DNA of 64,000 nt. Source: an uncultured Lachnospiraceae bacterium (lineage in GTDB: Bacteria; Bacillota; Clostridia; Lachnospirales; Lachnospiraceae). The notes beneath the pieces are model-generated. The model made no database searches. It was given only the letters and a program-made list of their open reading frames with translations, and was not told the origin of the DNA. Location of the stretch: positions 83,715 to 147,714 of the forward strand of contig URXX01000004.1 in the NCBI GenBank assembly GCA_900551895.1, read 5' to 3'. The first letter of the stretch is position 1, and every line of letters starts with the position of its first letter. Position numbers and translations under genes: made by a program. Of this stretch, positions 43,998-52,659 are shown piece by piece.

Positions 43998-44927
43998 ATG
44001 ACAAGTCAGTTTGAACAATATGAGATAGAGAAAAAGAATAATACGGTGACAATATGCAGATGTTACGTCTGTGGAGGGGGAATTCAAATTCCCGAAGAAA
44101 TCGACGGCTGTCCGGTAACGGAAATAGGCGATTATGCGTTTTCGGCATACGGTCCGACAGGGGCGGAAGATACTTCTGTCTGTGGGGCAAAGTTACAGGA
44201 GATTATTTTGCCAAAGACAATAAGAAGAATCGGGAAATATGCGTTTTATGGATGTAGCCGGTTGGAAAGAATGGAGTTTTACAGTAATATTTCGGATATA
44301 GGTGCAGGGGCGTTTACGGGATGTCATCGAGTACGTCAATTAGAGGTCACTTTAGTAAAAGGAGAAAAATCCTGTCTTCGTGAATTACTTTTGGAGTTAA
44401 GAGAAAAGCAGTCGGTTACGTTAAACAGCGAAGAGGGTAGGGCAAAACTTGTCTTTCCGGAGTTTTTCGAGGAGGCAGTGGAAAATACGCCGGCAAGGAT
44501 TTTGGAAACCCATACTCACGGAAGCGGAATGTGGTACCGTAACTGTTTTATCCAAACGGAATTACAGTTTGATTTATATGATAAACGATTTCCGTGGGCG
44601 AAAGAGGACGAGAACTTGGATATTGTGCTGGAAATGGCTTTTGGCAGACTTTTATATCCGATTGGGTTAAGTCAGGAGGCAGAAAGAAAATATAAATCAT
44701 TTTTAGCGGAATGCTTCGAGGATGCGTGCAGGTGGGTGTTTTCAAGAGAGAGTTTGGAGGAAACAAAATATTTGGCAAAAGAGATTGCTGCTGAAAGTGA
44801 AATGTTACAACAGATGATTTGTATTGCGGGAGAGCAGAAAAAAGAAGAGATATTCAGTTATCTGATGAACGAGAAACACGAACGGTATCCGAAAAGGAAA
44901 GAAAAAGAAGATAAATTTGTATTATAA
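43998..44927 (+). CDS. Leucine-rich-repeat (BspA-like) protein of the MoxR-VWA operon
   Basis: 309 residues from the ATG at 43998 (AAAGGAAG upstream; a GTG at 43983 includes that site). No signal peptide. Residues about 25-110 hold BspA-type repeats, 'IGDYAFSAYG', 'LPKTIRRIGKYAFYGCSRLE' and 'ISDIGAGAFTGCHRV'. The rest is a helical domain with no recognised family, ending in a basic tail. First of three tightly spaced genes; the other two encode a VWA protein and a MoxR ATPase. I infer a cytosolic adaptor that brings a target to them. Confidence 0.78.
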   Translation: MTSQFEQYEIEKKNNTVTICRCYVCGGGIQIPEEIDGCPVTEIGDYAFSAYGPTGAEDTSVCGAKLQEIILPKTIRRIGKYAFYGCSRLERMEFYSNISDIGAGAFTGCHRVRQLEVTLVKGEKSCLRELLLELREKQSVTLNSEEGRAKLVFPEFFEEAVENTPARILETHTHGSGMWYRNCFIQTELQFDLYDKRFPWAKEDENLDIVLEMAFGRLLYPIGLSQEAERKYKSFLAECFEDACRWVFSRESLEETKYLAKEIAAESEMLQQMICIAGEQKKEEIFSYLMNEKHERYPKRKEKEDKFVL

Positions 44928-44942
44928 AGGCGGGTGAGGACA

Positions 44943-46289
44943 ATGGCGAGAGAATGGAACGTGTTGCAGAAAGAACAACAGAGGGAATTAGAAAAAATAG
45001 ATATCTGCATGGAAATATGGGAGCAGGCGAAACAGGAATTGTATGTTTCTATGCATTTTTTCCATGTCGTCCTCAGCAGATTGGAGTTTGAGTCGCAGTA
45101 TTCTTCGGGAGAAATCGGAACAAACGGCGAAACGGTATATTTTTCACCGGACACTCTTATCAGTCTGTTTAGGAGCAATCGCATAAAAATAAATCGGTTA
45201 TATCTGCACATGGTGATGCATTGTCTGTTTTTACATTTTGCAGTTCCCTCTACCGCAGATGAGCGTTATTGGAATATTGCTGCTGATATTGTAGTGGAAA
45301 AAATGATTGACTCTCTCGAGGCCAGAAGTGTGAAACGCTACGTTTCTCCGTACAGAAAAAATCTTTATCAGACAATAGAAGAGAATAAAGGTGTTTTGAC
45401 GCCGAAAACCGTATATGATTTCTTAAAACAGGAGAATGTGCAGGAAGAAGAACTGAGAAGAATGGAAAACGAATTTTATATGGACAACCATTCTATGTGG
45501 TCTGAGCAGTTGACACCGAAAAGTATGCAGGAAAGAAATAGACGTTGGAAAGAAGACAGCGAGAAAATGCAGACGGAAATAGAAACATTCGGGAAAGAGC
45601 AGTCGGACGAAGTAAAAGAGGTACTTGAACAGATACAGATTGAAAATCGGGAAAAATATGATTACCGAAAGTTTTTGCGAAAATTTTCAGTCTTAAAAGA
45701 AGAAACACAGGTAGATATGGATTCCTTTGACTATGTATTTTACAATTACGGAATGGAACTATATGGAAATATGCCTTTGATTGAACCGCAGGAGACAAAG
45801 GAAGTTTACAAAGTGGAAGATTTTGTTATTGCAATAGATACGTCCATGTCGTGCAAGGGGGAACTGGTAAAACAGTTTTTGCGGGAAACATACAGTGTTC
45901 TCAGTGAGTCGGAAAGTTTCTTTCGCAAAGTGCGTATACATATCGTTCAATGTGACGACAAAATTCAGTCAGACGCTGTTATTACAAATGAAGAAGAACT
46001 CCGTTCTTATATGGAAAATTTTGAAGTAAAGGGACAGGGCGGAACGGATTTCAGACCGGTATTCTCCTATGTAAATGAACTGATAAAACAAAAAGCATTT
46101 CGTCATTTGAGAGGGTTGATTTATTTTACGGACGGATACGGTACGTTTCCGGCAAAAAGACCTCTCTATGAAACGGCATTTGTTTTTATGAAAGAAGATT
46201 ACAGAGATGTGGACGTGCCGATTTGGGCAATGAAACTGATTATAGAACCGGAAGATTTTAATGGAAAGGTGGAAGCAGAATGGACATAA
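44943..46289 (+). CDS. VWA/metallopeptidase-like protein (DUF2201 type)
   Basis: 448 residues from the ATG at 44943. The N-terminal half resembles the putative metallopeptidase domain, but the zinc site is degenerate: 'LHMVMHCLFLHFA' replaces the usual HExxH. The C-terminal half is a von Willebrand A domain with a complete MIDAS: 'VIAIDTSMSCKGE' (DxSxS), 'GGTDFRP' (Thr) and 'IYFTDGYGTFP' (Asp). It starts 15 bases after the LRR gene and overlaps the next by 10 bases. VWA proteins of this kind act as partners of MoxR ATPases. Confidence 0.85.
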   Translation: MAREWNVLQKEQQRELEKIDICMEIWEQAKQELYVSMHFFHVVLSRLEFESQYSSGEIGTNGETVYFSPDTLISLFRSNRIKINRLYLHMVMHCLFLHFAVPSTADERYWNIAADIVVEKMIDSLEARSVKRYVSPYRKNLYQTIEENKGVLTPKTVYDFLKQENVQEEELRRMENEFYMDNHSMWSEQLTPKSMQERNRRWKEDSEKMQTEIETFGKEQSDEVKEVLEQIQIENREKYDYRKFLRKFSVLKEETQVDMDSFDYVFYNYGMELYGNMPLIEPQETKEVYKVEDFVIAIDTSMSCKGELVKQFLRETYSVLSESESFFRKVRIHIVQCDDKIQSDAVITNEEELRSYMENFEVKGQGGTDFRPVFSYVNELIKQKAFRHLRGLIYFTDGYGTFPAKRPLYETAFVFMKEDYRDVDVPIWAMKLIIEPEDFNGKVEAEWT

Positions 46290-47782
46290 AAAGAGCAAAA
46301 CAGGAAATTAAAGATACAATCTCCGCATATTTGTTGAAAAACGAATACGGAGAATACGTTATTCCTTCCCTGCGGCAAAGACCGATATTTCTTATCGGTG
46401 CTCCGGGAATTGGAAAAACACAGATTATGGAACAGGTTGCAAAAGAGTGTAAAATCGGGATTGTTTCTTATACAATTACGCATCACACAAGACAGAGTGC
46501 AATCGGGCTGCCGTTTATTTCAAAACACGTTTACGGCGAAAAAGAGTATTCGGTCACGGAATATACGATGAGCGAAATTGTGGCATCGGTATACGATAAA
46601 ATAGAAAAGACAGGATTAAAAGAGGGAATTTTATTTGTAGATGAAATCAACTGTGTTTCTGAAACGTTAGCGCCTGCTATGTTGCAGTTTTTGCAATATA
46701 AATGTTTTGGAAATCATCAAATACCAGAAGGCTGGATTATTGTGACGGCGGGAAATCCGCCCGAATATAATAAATCCGTGCGGGAATTTGACGTAGTTAC
46801 TATGGACAGAGTAAAGAAAATCGAAGTACAGCCGGAATTTTCTGTTTGGAAAGAGTATGCATACAAATCTAACATTCATGGTGCGATTATTTCCTATCTA
46901 ACAGCAAAACCGTCCTATTTTTATCAAATGGAGATGACGGTGGACGGAATGCTCTTTTCCACTCCTCGCGGTTGGGAAGATTTATCAAATATGCTCTATG
47001 TATATGAGAAGCAGGAAAAAGAAATGGATTGGGAAGTTGTTGTCCAGTATATTCAGTATCCGAAAATTGCAAAAGATTTCGCAAATTATTTAGAACTCTA
47101 CCACAAATACCGCACAGATTATCGCATGGATGAGGTGCTGGAGGGTAAATTTGATGAGCGTGTGAAAAAGAAGTTAAATCATGCGTCTTTTGATGAGCGA
47201 TTGAGTATTGTCAGCCTTTTATTTGCAAAATTGACAGAACAGTTCCGTCAGACTTGCCGCAAAGAAAAAGAAACAGAGGTTCTTTTCAAATGTTTGAAAA
47301 CATATAAGAGTAATTTGGAGTTTGGGAAAGATGCCATTTCCTGCTTGGAGGAAATAAAGGAGAAGACGATTGAAACGGTGGAATATAAGAAAAAAGCAGA
47401 ACTGCTTAACAGGGAAGAAAAATATACATTTTCCCGCACCATTCAGACGTTAGAATCCTATCTTATGGTATTAAAACGAGAAAATCTGTATGAGAAAGAA
47501 GCGGGATTTGAAAAAGTACGTTCTCTCTTTGCAAAAGAGAAAGAAAGTTACGGCAATTTAGAAGAAACAACAGGAAAAATGTTGGAAAATGCCTTTGACT
47601 TCATGGAGATTATGTTTGGAAACAGTCAGGAAATGGTATCTTTTGTGACAGAGTTAAATGCAAACTTTTATAGTATATGGTTTTTACAGGAATATTCCTG
47701 TGAGAGATATTATCAATATAATAAAAATGTGTTGTTCGAGGAGCGGGAACAGAACTTGTTAAAGAGAATTGAAAATTTATAA
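46280..47782 (+). CDS. MoxR-family AAA+ ATPase
   Basis: 500 residues. Walker A 'GAPGIGKT' (about 38-45), Walker B 'LFVDEINCVS' (about 117-126), sensor-type 'VTAGNPPEYNKSVREFD' (about 155-172). It has a long C-terminal helical extension (about 260-500) not found in minimal MoxR. Start codon overlaps the VWA gene (ATG at 46280), so translation is coupled. With the upstream genes it forms an LRR-VWA-MoxR module; such modules act as chaperones for metal or cofactor insertion or for assembly of complexes (family knowledge). The target is unknown. Confidence 0.88.
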   Translation: MDIKRAKQEIKDTISAYLLKNEYGEYVIPSLRQRPIFLIGAPGIGKTQIMEQVAKECKIGIVSYTITHHTRQSAIGLPFISKHVYGEKEYSVTEYTMSEIVASVYDKIEKTGLKEGILFVDEINCVSETLAPAMLQFLQYKCFGNHQIPEGWIIVTAGNPPEYNKSVREFDVVTMDRVKKIEVQPEFSVWKEYAYKSNIHGAIISYLTAKPSYFYQMEMTVDGMLFSTPRGWEDLSNMLYVYEKQEKEMDWEVVVQYIQYPKIAKDFANYLELYHKYRTDYRMDEVLEGKFDERVKKKLNHASFDERLSIVSLLFAKLTEQFRQTCRKEKETEVLFKCLKTYKSNLEFGKDAISCLEEIKEKTIETVEYKKKAELLNREEKYTFSRTIQTLESYLMVLKRENLYEKEAGFEKVRSLFAKEKESYGNLEETTGKMLENAFDFMEIMFGNSQEMVSFVTELNANFYSIWFLQEYSCERYYQYNKNVLFEEREQNLLKRIENL

Positions 47783-47785
47783 AAA

Positions 47786-47811
47786 TACAGAGAGGTTTTA
47801 TCCTCCCTGTA
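47786..47811. terminator. Bidirectional terminator between moxR and the DUF4317 gene
   Basis: TACAGAGAGG (47786-47795) pairs with CCTCCCTGTA (47802-47811) with one mismatch; A's before and after suit both directions. Confidence 0.75.
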
Positions 47812-47817
47812 AATAAT

Positions 47818-48957
47818 TTATTCGGTTTCTTTTAATATTGTGCGAGCGGAAATACCGTTGATTTCCACGTGGTCATCTACACCGATAACGAGGCATTTCC
47901 TTCCGTCAATTACCTTTGTTTCCACAAGGTCGGTACGTTCCGGATTTACTTTAATGACAATGTCGGGAGTTTTGATTTCAAATGTTCTTGTGTTTGTAAT
48001 ATTTGTGGCGAGGAGCGTAGATTTTTCGCCTGCCACAGTTTCGTACTGTGTATCAAAGTTTTCCAGTTTTTCCTGTTCTACACCGCTTTTGGCGAATAGA
48101 TATTTTACCTCTTCTTTGTCCAATTCAACGGGAACTGGAGAGTCTTTTTGTTCCTCGATAAGTTCGTTGAGATTTTCGTGGATGTTTTTGACAACTTCAT
48201 AAGAACATTCATCGCCGAGTGTTTCCGCAATCAGTGTGTTGAAAGATTCTTTTTGTGTTCCGGCGGTAAGAGGGGCATAACAGCCGAGCAGACTGTCCAC
48301 AAGTTCCATATGTAATTCCTCAGGTTTTTTAGAGTAGTAGAGGGTACTGTGAATATCCGTACTTCTGTCATTAAACGCAGGGAATAGGAATGCGTGGTTT
48401 GGCATTTCCACAATCCAGTCACGGATACGGTCATGGAAAGAATTTAACTCTGCATCATAAGATAATCCCGGTTTTGACAGTTTGACAGGGCATATGCTGC
48501 ATACGATATAATCGTAAACCTCATCGGAGGCGTCAAACATTTCTTCGTTGTCGGAAGATTTTCCCGGAATATCATAGGCGCTATGAATAAGGAGAATGAG
48601 GTAATGTTCCGCATAGTCATAAGATTCAATGATTTTATCGTAAAAAGCATTTAAAAGCGTATCGTCGGTCAGACGGCTTTCGCGAAGTTTGAGAAGAAAT
48701 TCATGCGTACCGCCATTTAACTCTGTTTCAAGCGGGAACTCCATATTGATGAGATTTTTCCCGATTGTTCCCGACAGACCTTTGCGAAAAATATCAAAAT
48801 ATTTGAACATTTCTTCTTCTGGCAGGGAAAGAAACGCTTGTTTAAATGTAGACTGTTTTTCTTTTTCCCCGTTTACATAACAGCCGCAAATACGCGTGAT
48901 TGCACAGTTTGCGGGGGTAAACTGTTTTTTGATTTCCGCAATTTCTTTTTTATTCAT
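47818..48957 (-). CDS. DUF4317 family protein
   Basis: 379 residues from the ATG at 48957 (AAAGGAG at good spacing); a longer upstream start has no site. Starts 'MNKKEIAEIKKQFTPANCAI', the hallmark of DUF4317, followed by 'ITRICGCYVNGEKEK'. No signal or membrane segment. It faces the LRR-VWA-MoxR operon, with a shared terminator. DUF4317 proteins are widespread in Lachnospiraceae and of unknown function; the co-location with MoxR-VWA is suggestive but not proof of joint action. Confidence 0.85.
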   Translation of the reverse strand: MNKKEIAEIKKQFTPANCAITRICGCYVNGEKEKQSTFKQAFLSLPEEEMFKYFDIFRKGLSGTIGKNLINMEFPLETELNGGTHEFLLKLRESRLTDDTLLNAFYDKIIESYDYAEHYLILLIHSAYDIPGKSSDNEEMFDASDEVYDYIVCSICPVKLSKPGLSYDAELNSFHDRIRDWIVEMPNHAFLFPAFNDRSTDIHSTLYYSKKPEELHMELVDSLLGCYAPLTAGTQKESFNTLIAETLGDECSYEVVKNIHENLNELIEEQKDSPVPVELDKEEVKYLFAKSGVEQEKLENFDTQYETVAGEKSTLLATNITNTRTFEIKTPDIVIKVNPERTDLVETKVIDGRKCLVIGVDDHVEINGISARTILKETE

Positions 48958-49097
48958 ATGTAAAAACTCCTTTGTAATCGTTATAATTTCTCCGATTATT
49001 ATAACGTAAAATGAAATGAAAGTTAAGATTTTTTTCACAAATAGGAAGAAACGGTGTGCTATAATATAGTCTAATTCTAAACGAGGAGGAAATGCTT

Positions 49098-49691
49098 ATG
49101 AAATGTAAACGATGTGGTAATGAAATGAAAATAAAGCCTGTAGAAGTGGGCAAAGATAAACAGGGCGATCCGATTTATCATACATATGCGTTCTGCTACG
49201 ACTGTAAAGTGAAAGTAGATTTGGATAAACAAAGAGAACAGAGAACGTCAGATCCGGATAGAGAAAGATGTGTTAAGGCAAAGAGGAACAAGAAAAAAGG
49301 CGGTTCAATCAGTTTCCCGTTTAAATCTTCGGGGAAAAAGAAGAAAACGAAAACAAAGACGAAAGTAAAAGAGAAAAAGGGACATGGATTTTTAAAATGT
49401 ATTCTCTTTCTTCTTGTTTTGGCAGTGCTTGGAACAGCGGCATATTATAACAGGGAAACGTTGAAAAAATGGGCAAAAATCGGCATAGAAAAATTAAATG
49501 GTAATGAAGAAAAAGACACCGGAAAAGAAGAACCGATAAAAGAACCGGAAAAAGAGCCGATAGATGAAGAACCACAGAATCAAGACGAAGAGCCTGTGGA
49601 GGAAACCCCAAAAGAAAATAATCAGGGTGGTCAGACAGAAGAGGAACAGCCTGTGCAGGAGGAAAATACGTTAGATAAAGGAGAAGAATAA
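49098..49691 (+). CDS. Zinc-ribbon membrane protein with acidic tail
   Basis: 197 residues from the ATG at 49098 (GAGGAGG 8 bases upstream; the ATG at 49092 is too close to it). N-terminal four-Cys zinc ribbon 'CKRCGNEM...AFCYDCKVKV', a Lys-rich stretch ('KKKKTKTKTKVKEKK'), one membrane helix (about 98-116, 'FLKCILFLLVLAVLGTAAYY'), then an outward or inward acidic Glu/Pro tail to the end. Two bases before the sppA start codon, so likely co-transcribed with sppA. Function unknown. Confidence 0.75.
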   Translation: MKCKRCGNEMKIKPVEVGKDKQGDPIYHTYAFCYDCKVKVDLDKQREQRTSDPDRERCVKAKRNKKKGGSISFPFKSSGKKKKTKTKTKVKEKKGHGFLKCILFLLVLAVLGTAAYYNRETLKKWAKIGIEKLNGNEEKDTGKEEPIKEPEKEPIDEEPQNQDEEPVEETPKENNQGGQTEEEQPVQEENTLDKGEE

Positions 49692-49693
49692 AT

Positions 49694-50677
49694 ATGAATA
49701 AAAAGCAGATTATAGGGGCGGTAGTGGCAGCGGTGTTATTTATCGCCGTAGGGGTGACAAGCGTATTTACAAACACGGTCGCAAATTCTTTTTTAAAGAG
49801 AAATGCAAGTGAAACACTGTCTGGCGGAACAGAACTTCAACTTCCAAACAGGGAATATGTAGGAGTGGTGAGCGTTGTCGGAACAATACAGGAACAGACA
49901 AAATCCGAAGGGATTTTTGATGTGAGCGAGGGATATCAGCATTTAGATACACTGGAATATATTGACAGAATGAAAGAAGATCCTGCGAACAAGGGGATTC
50001 TTCTTCGGGTGGATTCTCCGGGAGGAACGGTATATGAGTCTGAGGAGTTGTATTTAAAATTAAAAGAATATCAGCAGGAAACAAATCGTCCGGTATGGAC
50101 ATATATGGAACATTATGCGGCTTCGGGAGGGTACTATGTTTCAGCACCGTCCGATAAAATTTATGCAAATCCAAATACGACAACAGGTTCTATCGGTGTA
50201 ATTATTTCGGGATTTGATATGACAGGATTATATGAAAAACTAGGTATCCGTTCTTATAGCATTACGAGTGGAAAGAATAAAGATATGAGTAAAATGAATG
50301 AAGAACAGGTTGCCATTTACCAAAGTATAGTGGACGAATCTTATGAGCGTTTTGTTGAGATTGTGGCAGACGGAAGAAAGATGAACAAAGAGGACGTAAA
50401 GAAACTTGCGGATGGAAGAATTTATTCTGCAAAACAGGCAAAAGAGAATGGCTTGATTGATGAAATCGGTCTGTATGACGATATGCAGGACGATATGCGG
50501 GAAGAAATCGGAGAGAATATCGTTTTCTATGAGCCAAGTACAGAACCGTCCATGCTTGCGTCACTTTTTGGAAAATTGGAAAGTCTGAAAACAAAGTCGG
50601 AAGCAGAAGTGTTAAAAGAAACGGAAGCGGAATTGGGAAGCGGGGTGCCGATGTATTATGCAGAACAATTACGATAA
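49694..50677 (+). CDS. sppA: Signal peptide peptidase SppA
   Basis: 327 residues, single membrane helix near the N-terminus (about 5-27), then an S49 peptidase domain. Signatures: 'LLRVDSPGGTVYESEELY', 'ASGGYYVSAPSDKIYANPNTTTGSIGVI' (catalytic Ser in TGSIG) and 'SITSGKNKDMSK' (catalytic Lys). It degrades signal peptides left in the membrane, and in Bacillus protects against lantibiotics. Overlaps the RDD gene by 20 bases, so the two are translationally coupled. Confidence 0.93.
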   Translation: MNKKQIIGAVVAAVLFIAVGVTSVFTNTVANSFLKRNASETLSGGTELQLPNREYVGVVSVVGTIQEQTKSEGIFDVSEGYQHLDTLEYIDRMKEDPANKGILLRVDSPGGTVYESEELYLKLKEYQQETNRPVWTYMEHYAASGGYYVSAPSDKIYANPNTTTGSIGVIISGFDMTGLYEKLGIRSYSITSGKNKDMSKMNEEQVAIYQSIVDESYERFVEIVADGRKMNKEDVKKLADGRIYSAKQAKENGLIDEIGLYDDMQDDMREEIGENIVFYEPSTEPSMLASLFGKLESLKTKSEAEVLKETEAELGSGVPMYYAEQLR

Positions 50678-51143
50678 TCAAGTAGTCTTTGGCGGATTTT
50701 TCGCAAGACTTGCAGCGTATATCATTGACAGCATTATTGTGTGGGTTGCACTGTTTTTTATAAAAATTCCATTCCATTTTGTTTTTTCCCATGTGGACGG
50801 ATATATATTGTTTCACTATACATTAAAAGATATTGTCTTGTACTTGTGCGGTGTTTCTTATTTTGTTGTACTTACTTACTGCACAGGGGCAACGCTCGGA
50901 AAACGCGCCATGAATTTGCAGGTAGTCAATGCGAACGGAGGAAAATTATCGCTGTTTAATGTAATTTACCGAGAAACTATCGGAAGATTTTTGAGCGGCT
51001 TCTGTATGGGAATTGGGTATTTTTTGGTCGGAATTGACAGAGAAAAAAGAGGAATACAGGATATGCTTGGAGATACACGGGTAATTTATCGCAGGAGAGT
51101 GGAGGAACTTCCTTGTCAGCATGTAAAGAACCCGATACAGTAA
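50658..51143 (+). CDS. RDD-family membrane protein
   Basis: 161 residues with three hydrophobic segments. RDD signature: 'FFARLAAYIIDSIIVWV' (Arg and Asp in the first helix) and 'GATLGKRAMNLQVVNANGGKLSLFNVIYRETIG', ending 'RGIQDMLGDTRVIYRR'. Coupled to sppA by a 20-base overlap. RDD proteins are small polytopic membrane proteins, some proposed as ion or substrate transporters; the substrate here is unknown. Confidence 0.88.
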   Translation: MQNNYDNQVVFGGFFARLAAYIIDSIIVWVALFFIKIPFHFVFSHVDGYILFHYTLKDIVLYLCGVSYFVVLTYCTGATLGKRAMNLQVVNANGGKLSLFNVIYRETIGRFLSGFCMGIGYFLVGIDREKRGIQDMLGDTRVIYRRRVEELPCQHVKNPIQ

Positions 51144-51240
51144 TGTATCGGGCTTTCTAATCTCATTTCCAGTGATGCTTTTTAAATATGAAATCAAATA
51201 TATTAAATCTTATAAATAAAAGGCACATTTCAAATGTTGA

Positions 51241-51441
51241 TTAAAGTTTTACTACGTTGACAGCCTGAGGACCTTTAGCACCCTCTGTAATTTCAAATTC
51301 AACTGCCTGACCTTCTTCTAAAGATTTGAATCCTTCCATGTTTAAACCGGTGTAATGTACAAATACATCATTTCCGGCTTCATCAGAGATGAATCCATAT
51401 CCCTTTTGGTTGTTGAACCATTTTACTGTACCTTTGTTCAT
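51241..51441 (-). CDS. Cold-shock protein (CspA family)
   Basis: 66 residues from the ATG at 51441, after a GGAGGT site; an in-frame extension upstream is not translated. Complete cold-shock domain with RNP1 'KGYGFI' and RNP2 'VFVHYT'. It binds single-stranded RNA and DNA as an RNA chaperone. A single gene with a long enough leader (about 50 bases) for post-transcriptional control, as is common in csp genes. Confidence 0.95.
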   Translation of the reverse strand: MNKGTVKWFNNQKGYGFISDEAGNDVFVHYTGLNMEGFKSLEEGQAVEFEITEGAKGPQAVNVVKL

Positions 51442-51493
51442 AATGTTACCTCCATAAAAATAATAAATACCGTATCGACAATGATACCTCGTT

Positions 51494-51522
51494 AGATTAG
51501 CATAAATATATATAAAAGTCAA
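51494..51522 (-). promoter_or_regulatory. Promoter of the csp gene
   Basis: On the minus strand TTGACT (51522-51517), 17-base spacer, TAATCT (51499-51494). Gives a leader of about 45-50 bases. Confidence 0.65.
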
Positions 51523-51625
51523 TAAAAAACACAGTTGTTTCATAAAAACTATACAAAAATAATAACCGTTTATTCGATGAAATTCGTGTATTCGGTGGGC
51601 AAAAAAAGAGAGGAGATAGAAAAAA

Positions 51626-52570
51626 ATGGCAAAAATTTATAAAAACATAATGGAATTAGTCGGAAATACCCCTTTGTTGGAGGTTTCTGCAATAGAAGAG
51701 AAAGAAAATTTACAGGCAAAAGTTTATGTGAAACTGGAATTGTTTAATCCGGCAGGCAGTGTGAAGGATCGTGTAGCAAGGAAAATGATAGAGGATGCCG
51801 AAACAGAGGGAAAATTGAAAAAAGGTTCTACAATTATTGAGCCTACAAGCGGAAATACAGGAATTGGCTTAGCAATGGCGGCGGCATCAAAAGGTTATAA
51901 AGCAATTTTTACCATGCCGGAAACAATGAGCGAGGAAAGAAGAAAATTATTACAGGGATACGGTGCTAAAATCGTTCTTACAGACGGAAAACTGGGCATG
52001 AAAGGTGCAATACAAAAAGCGGAAGAGTTGGAAAAGGAAATTGACGGAGCAATTATATTGGGGCAGTTTACAAATCCTTCCAATCCAAAGGCACATTATG
52101 AAACAACAGGACAGGAAATATGGGAAGATACGGAAGGTAACGTGGATATATTTGTTGCGGGAGTAGGTACGGGAGGAACAATCACCGGAACGGGACAATA
52201 TCTAAAAGAAAAAAATAAAAATATAGAAGTTGTAGCCGTTGAGCCTGCAAAATCGCCTGTATTATCAGGCGGAAATGCAGGACCTCACGGTATACAGGGG
52301 ATTGGTGCAGGATTTATTCCCGATATTTTAGATACGGAAGTTTATGACAGAATTCGTACAGTAGAAAATGAACAGGCATATGAAGGAGCGAGAATGCTGG
52401 CTCACCAAGAAGGTGTTTTGGTGGGAATCTCTTCGGGAGCGGCAGTGTATGCTGCGATTGAGGAGGCAAAAAAAGTAGAGAATGCCGGAAAAGTCATTGT
52501 GGCACTGCTTGCGGATACGGGCGAAAGATATTTGTCCACAGAATTATTTAAAGGTACTGCTTATAAATAG
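51626..52570 (+). CDS. cysK: Cysteine synthase A (O-acetylserine sulfhydrylase)
   Basis: 314 residues, PLP enzyme making cysteine from O-acetylserine and sulfide. PLP lysine in 'NPAGSVKDRVA', substrate loop 'EPTSGNTGIGLA', phosphate cradle 'GVGTGGTITGTG', and 'ISSGAAVYAA'. GAGAGGAGA precedes the ATG. Stands alone; no S-box or T-box is visible in the 180 bases before it. Confidence 0.95.
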   Translation: MAKIYKNIMELVGNTPLLEVSAIEEKENLQAKVYVKLELFNPAGSVKDRVARKMIEDAETEGKLKKGSTIIEPTSGNTGIGLAMAAASKGYKAIFTMPETMSEERRKLLQGYGAKIVLTDGKLGMKGAIQKAEELEKEIDGAIILGQFTNPSNPKAHYETTGQEIWEDTEGNVDIFVAGVGTGGTITGTGQYLKEKNKNIEVVAVEPAKSPVLSGGNAGPHGIQGIGAGFIPDILDTEVYDRIRTVENEQAYEGARMLAHQEGVLVGISSGAAVYAAIEEAKKVENAGKVIVALLADTGERYLSTELFKGTAYK

Positions 52571-52659
52571 TTATAAGTATATATCATGTATAAAAGATTT
52601 ACTTTGTATACACTCTCTGATAAACTAATTGGGTATGACTTAAGGAGGAACGAGAGGGT

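Noticed and set aside
47869..48202. Plus-strand frames over the DUF4317 gene
   Set aside because: Antisense shadows without ribosome sites; the minus-strand DUF4317 frame is clearly the coding one.
52571..52659. Purine riboswitch before the AzgA-like permease
   Set aside because: The conserved loop and junction sequences are not visible in this AT-rich 89-base gap.
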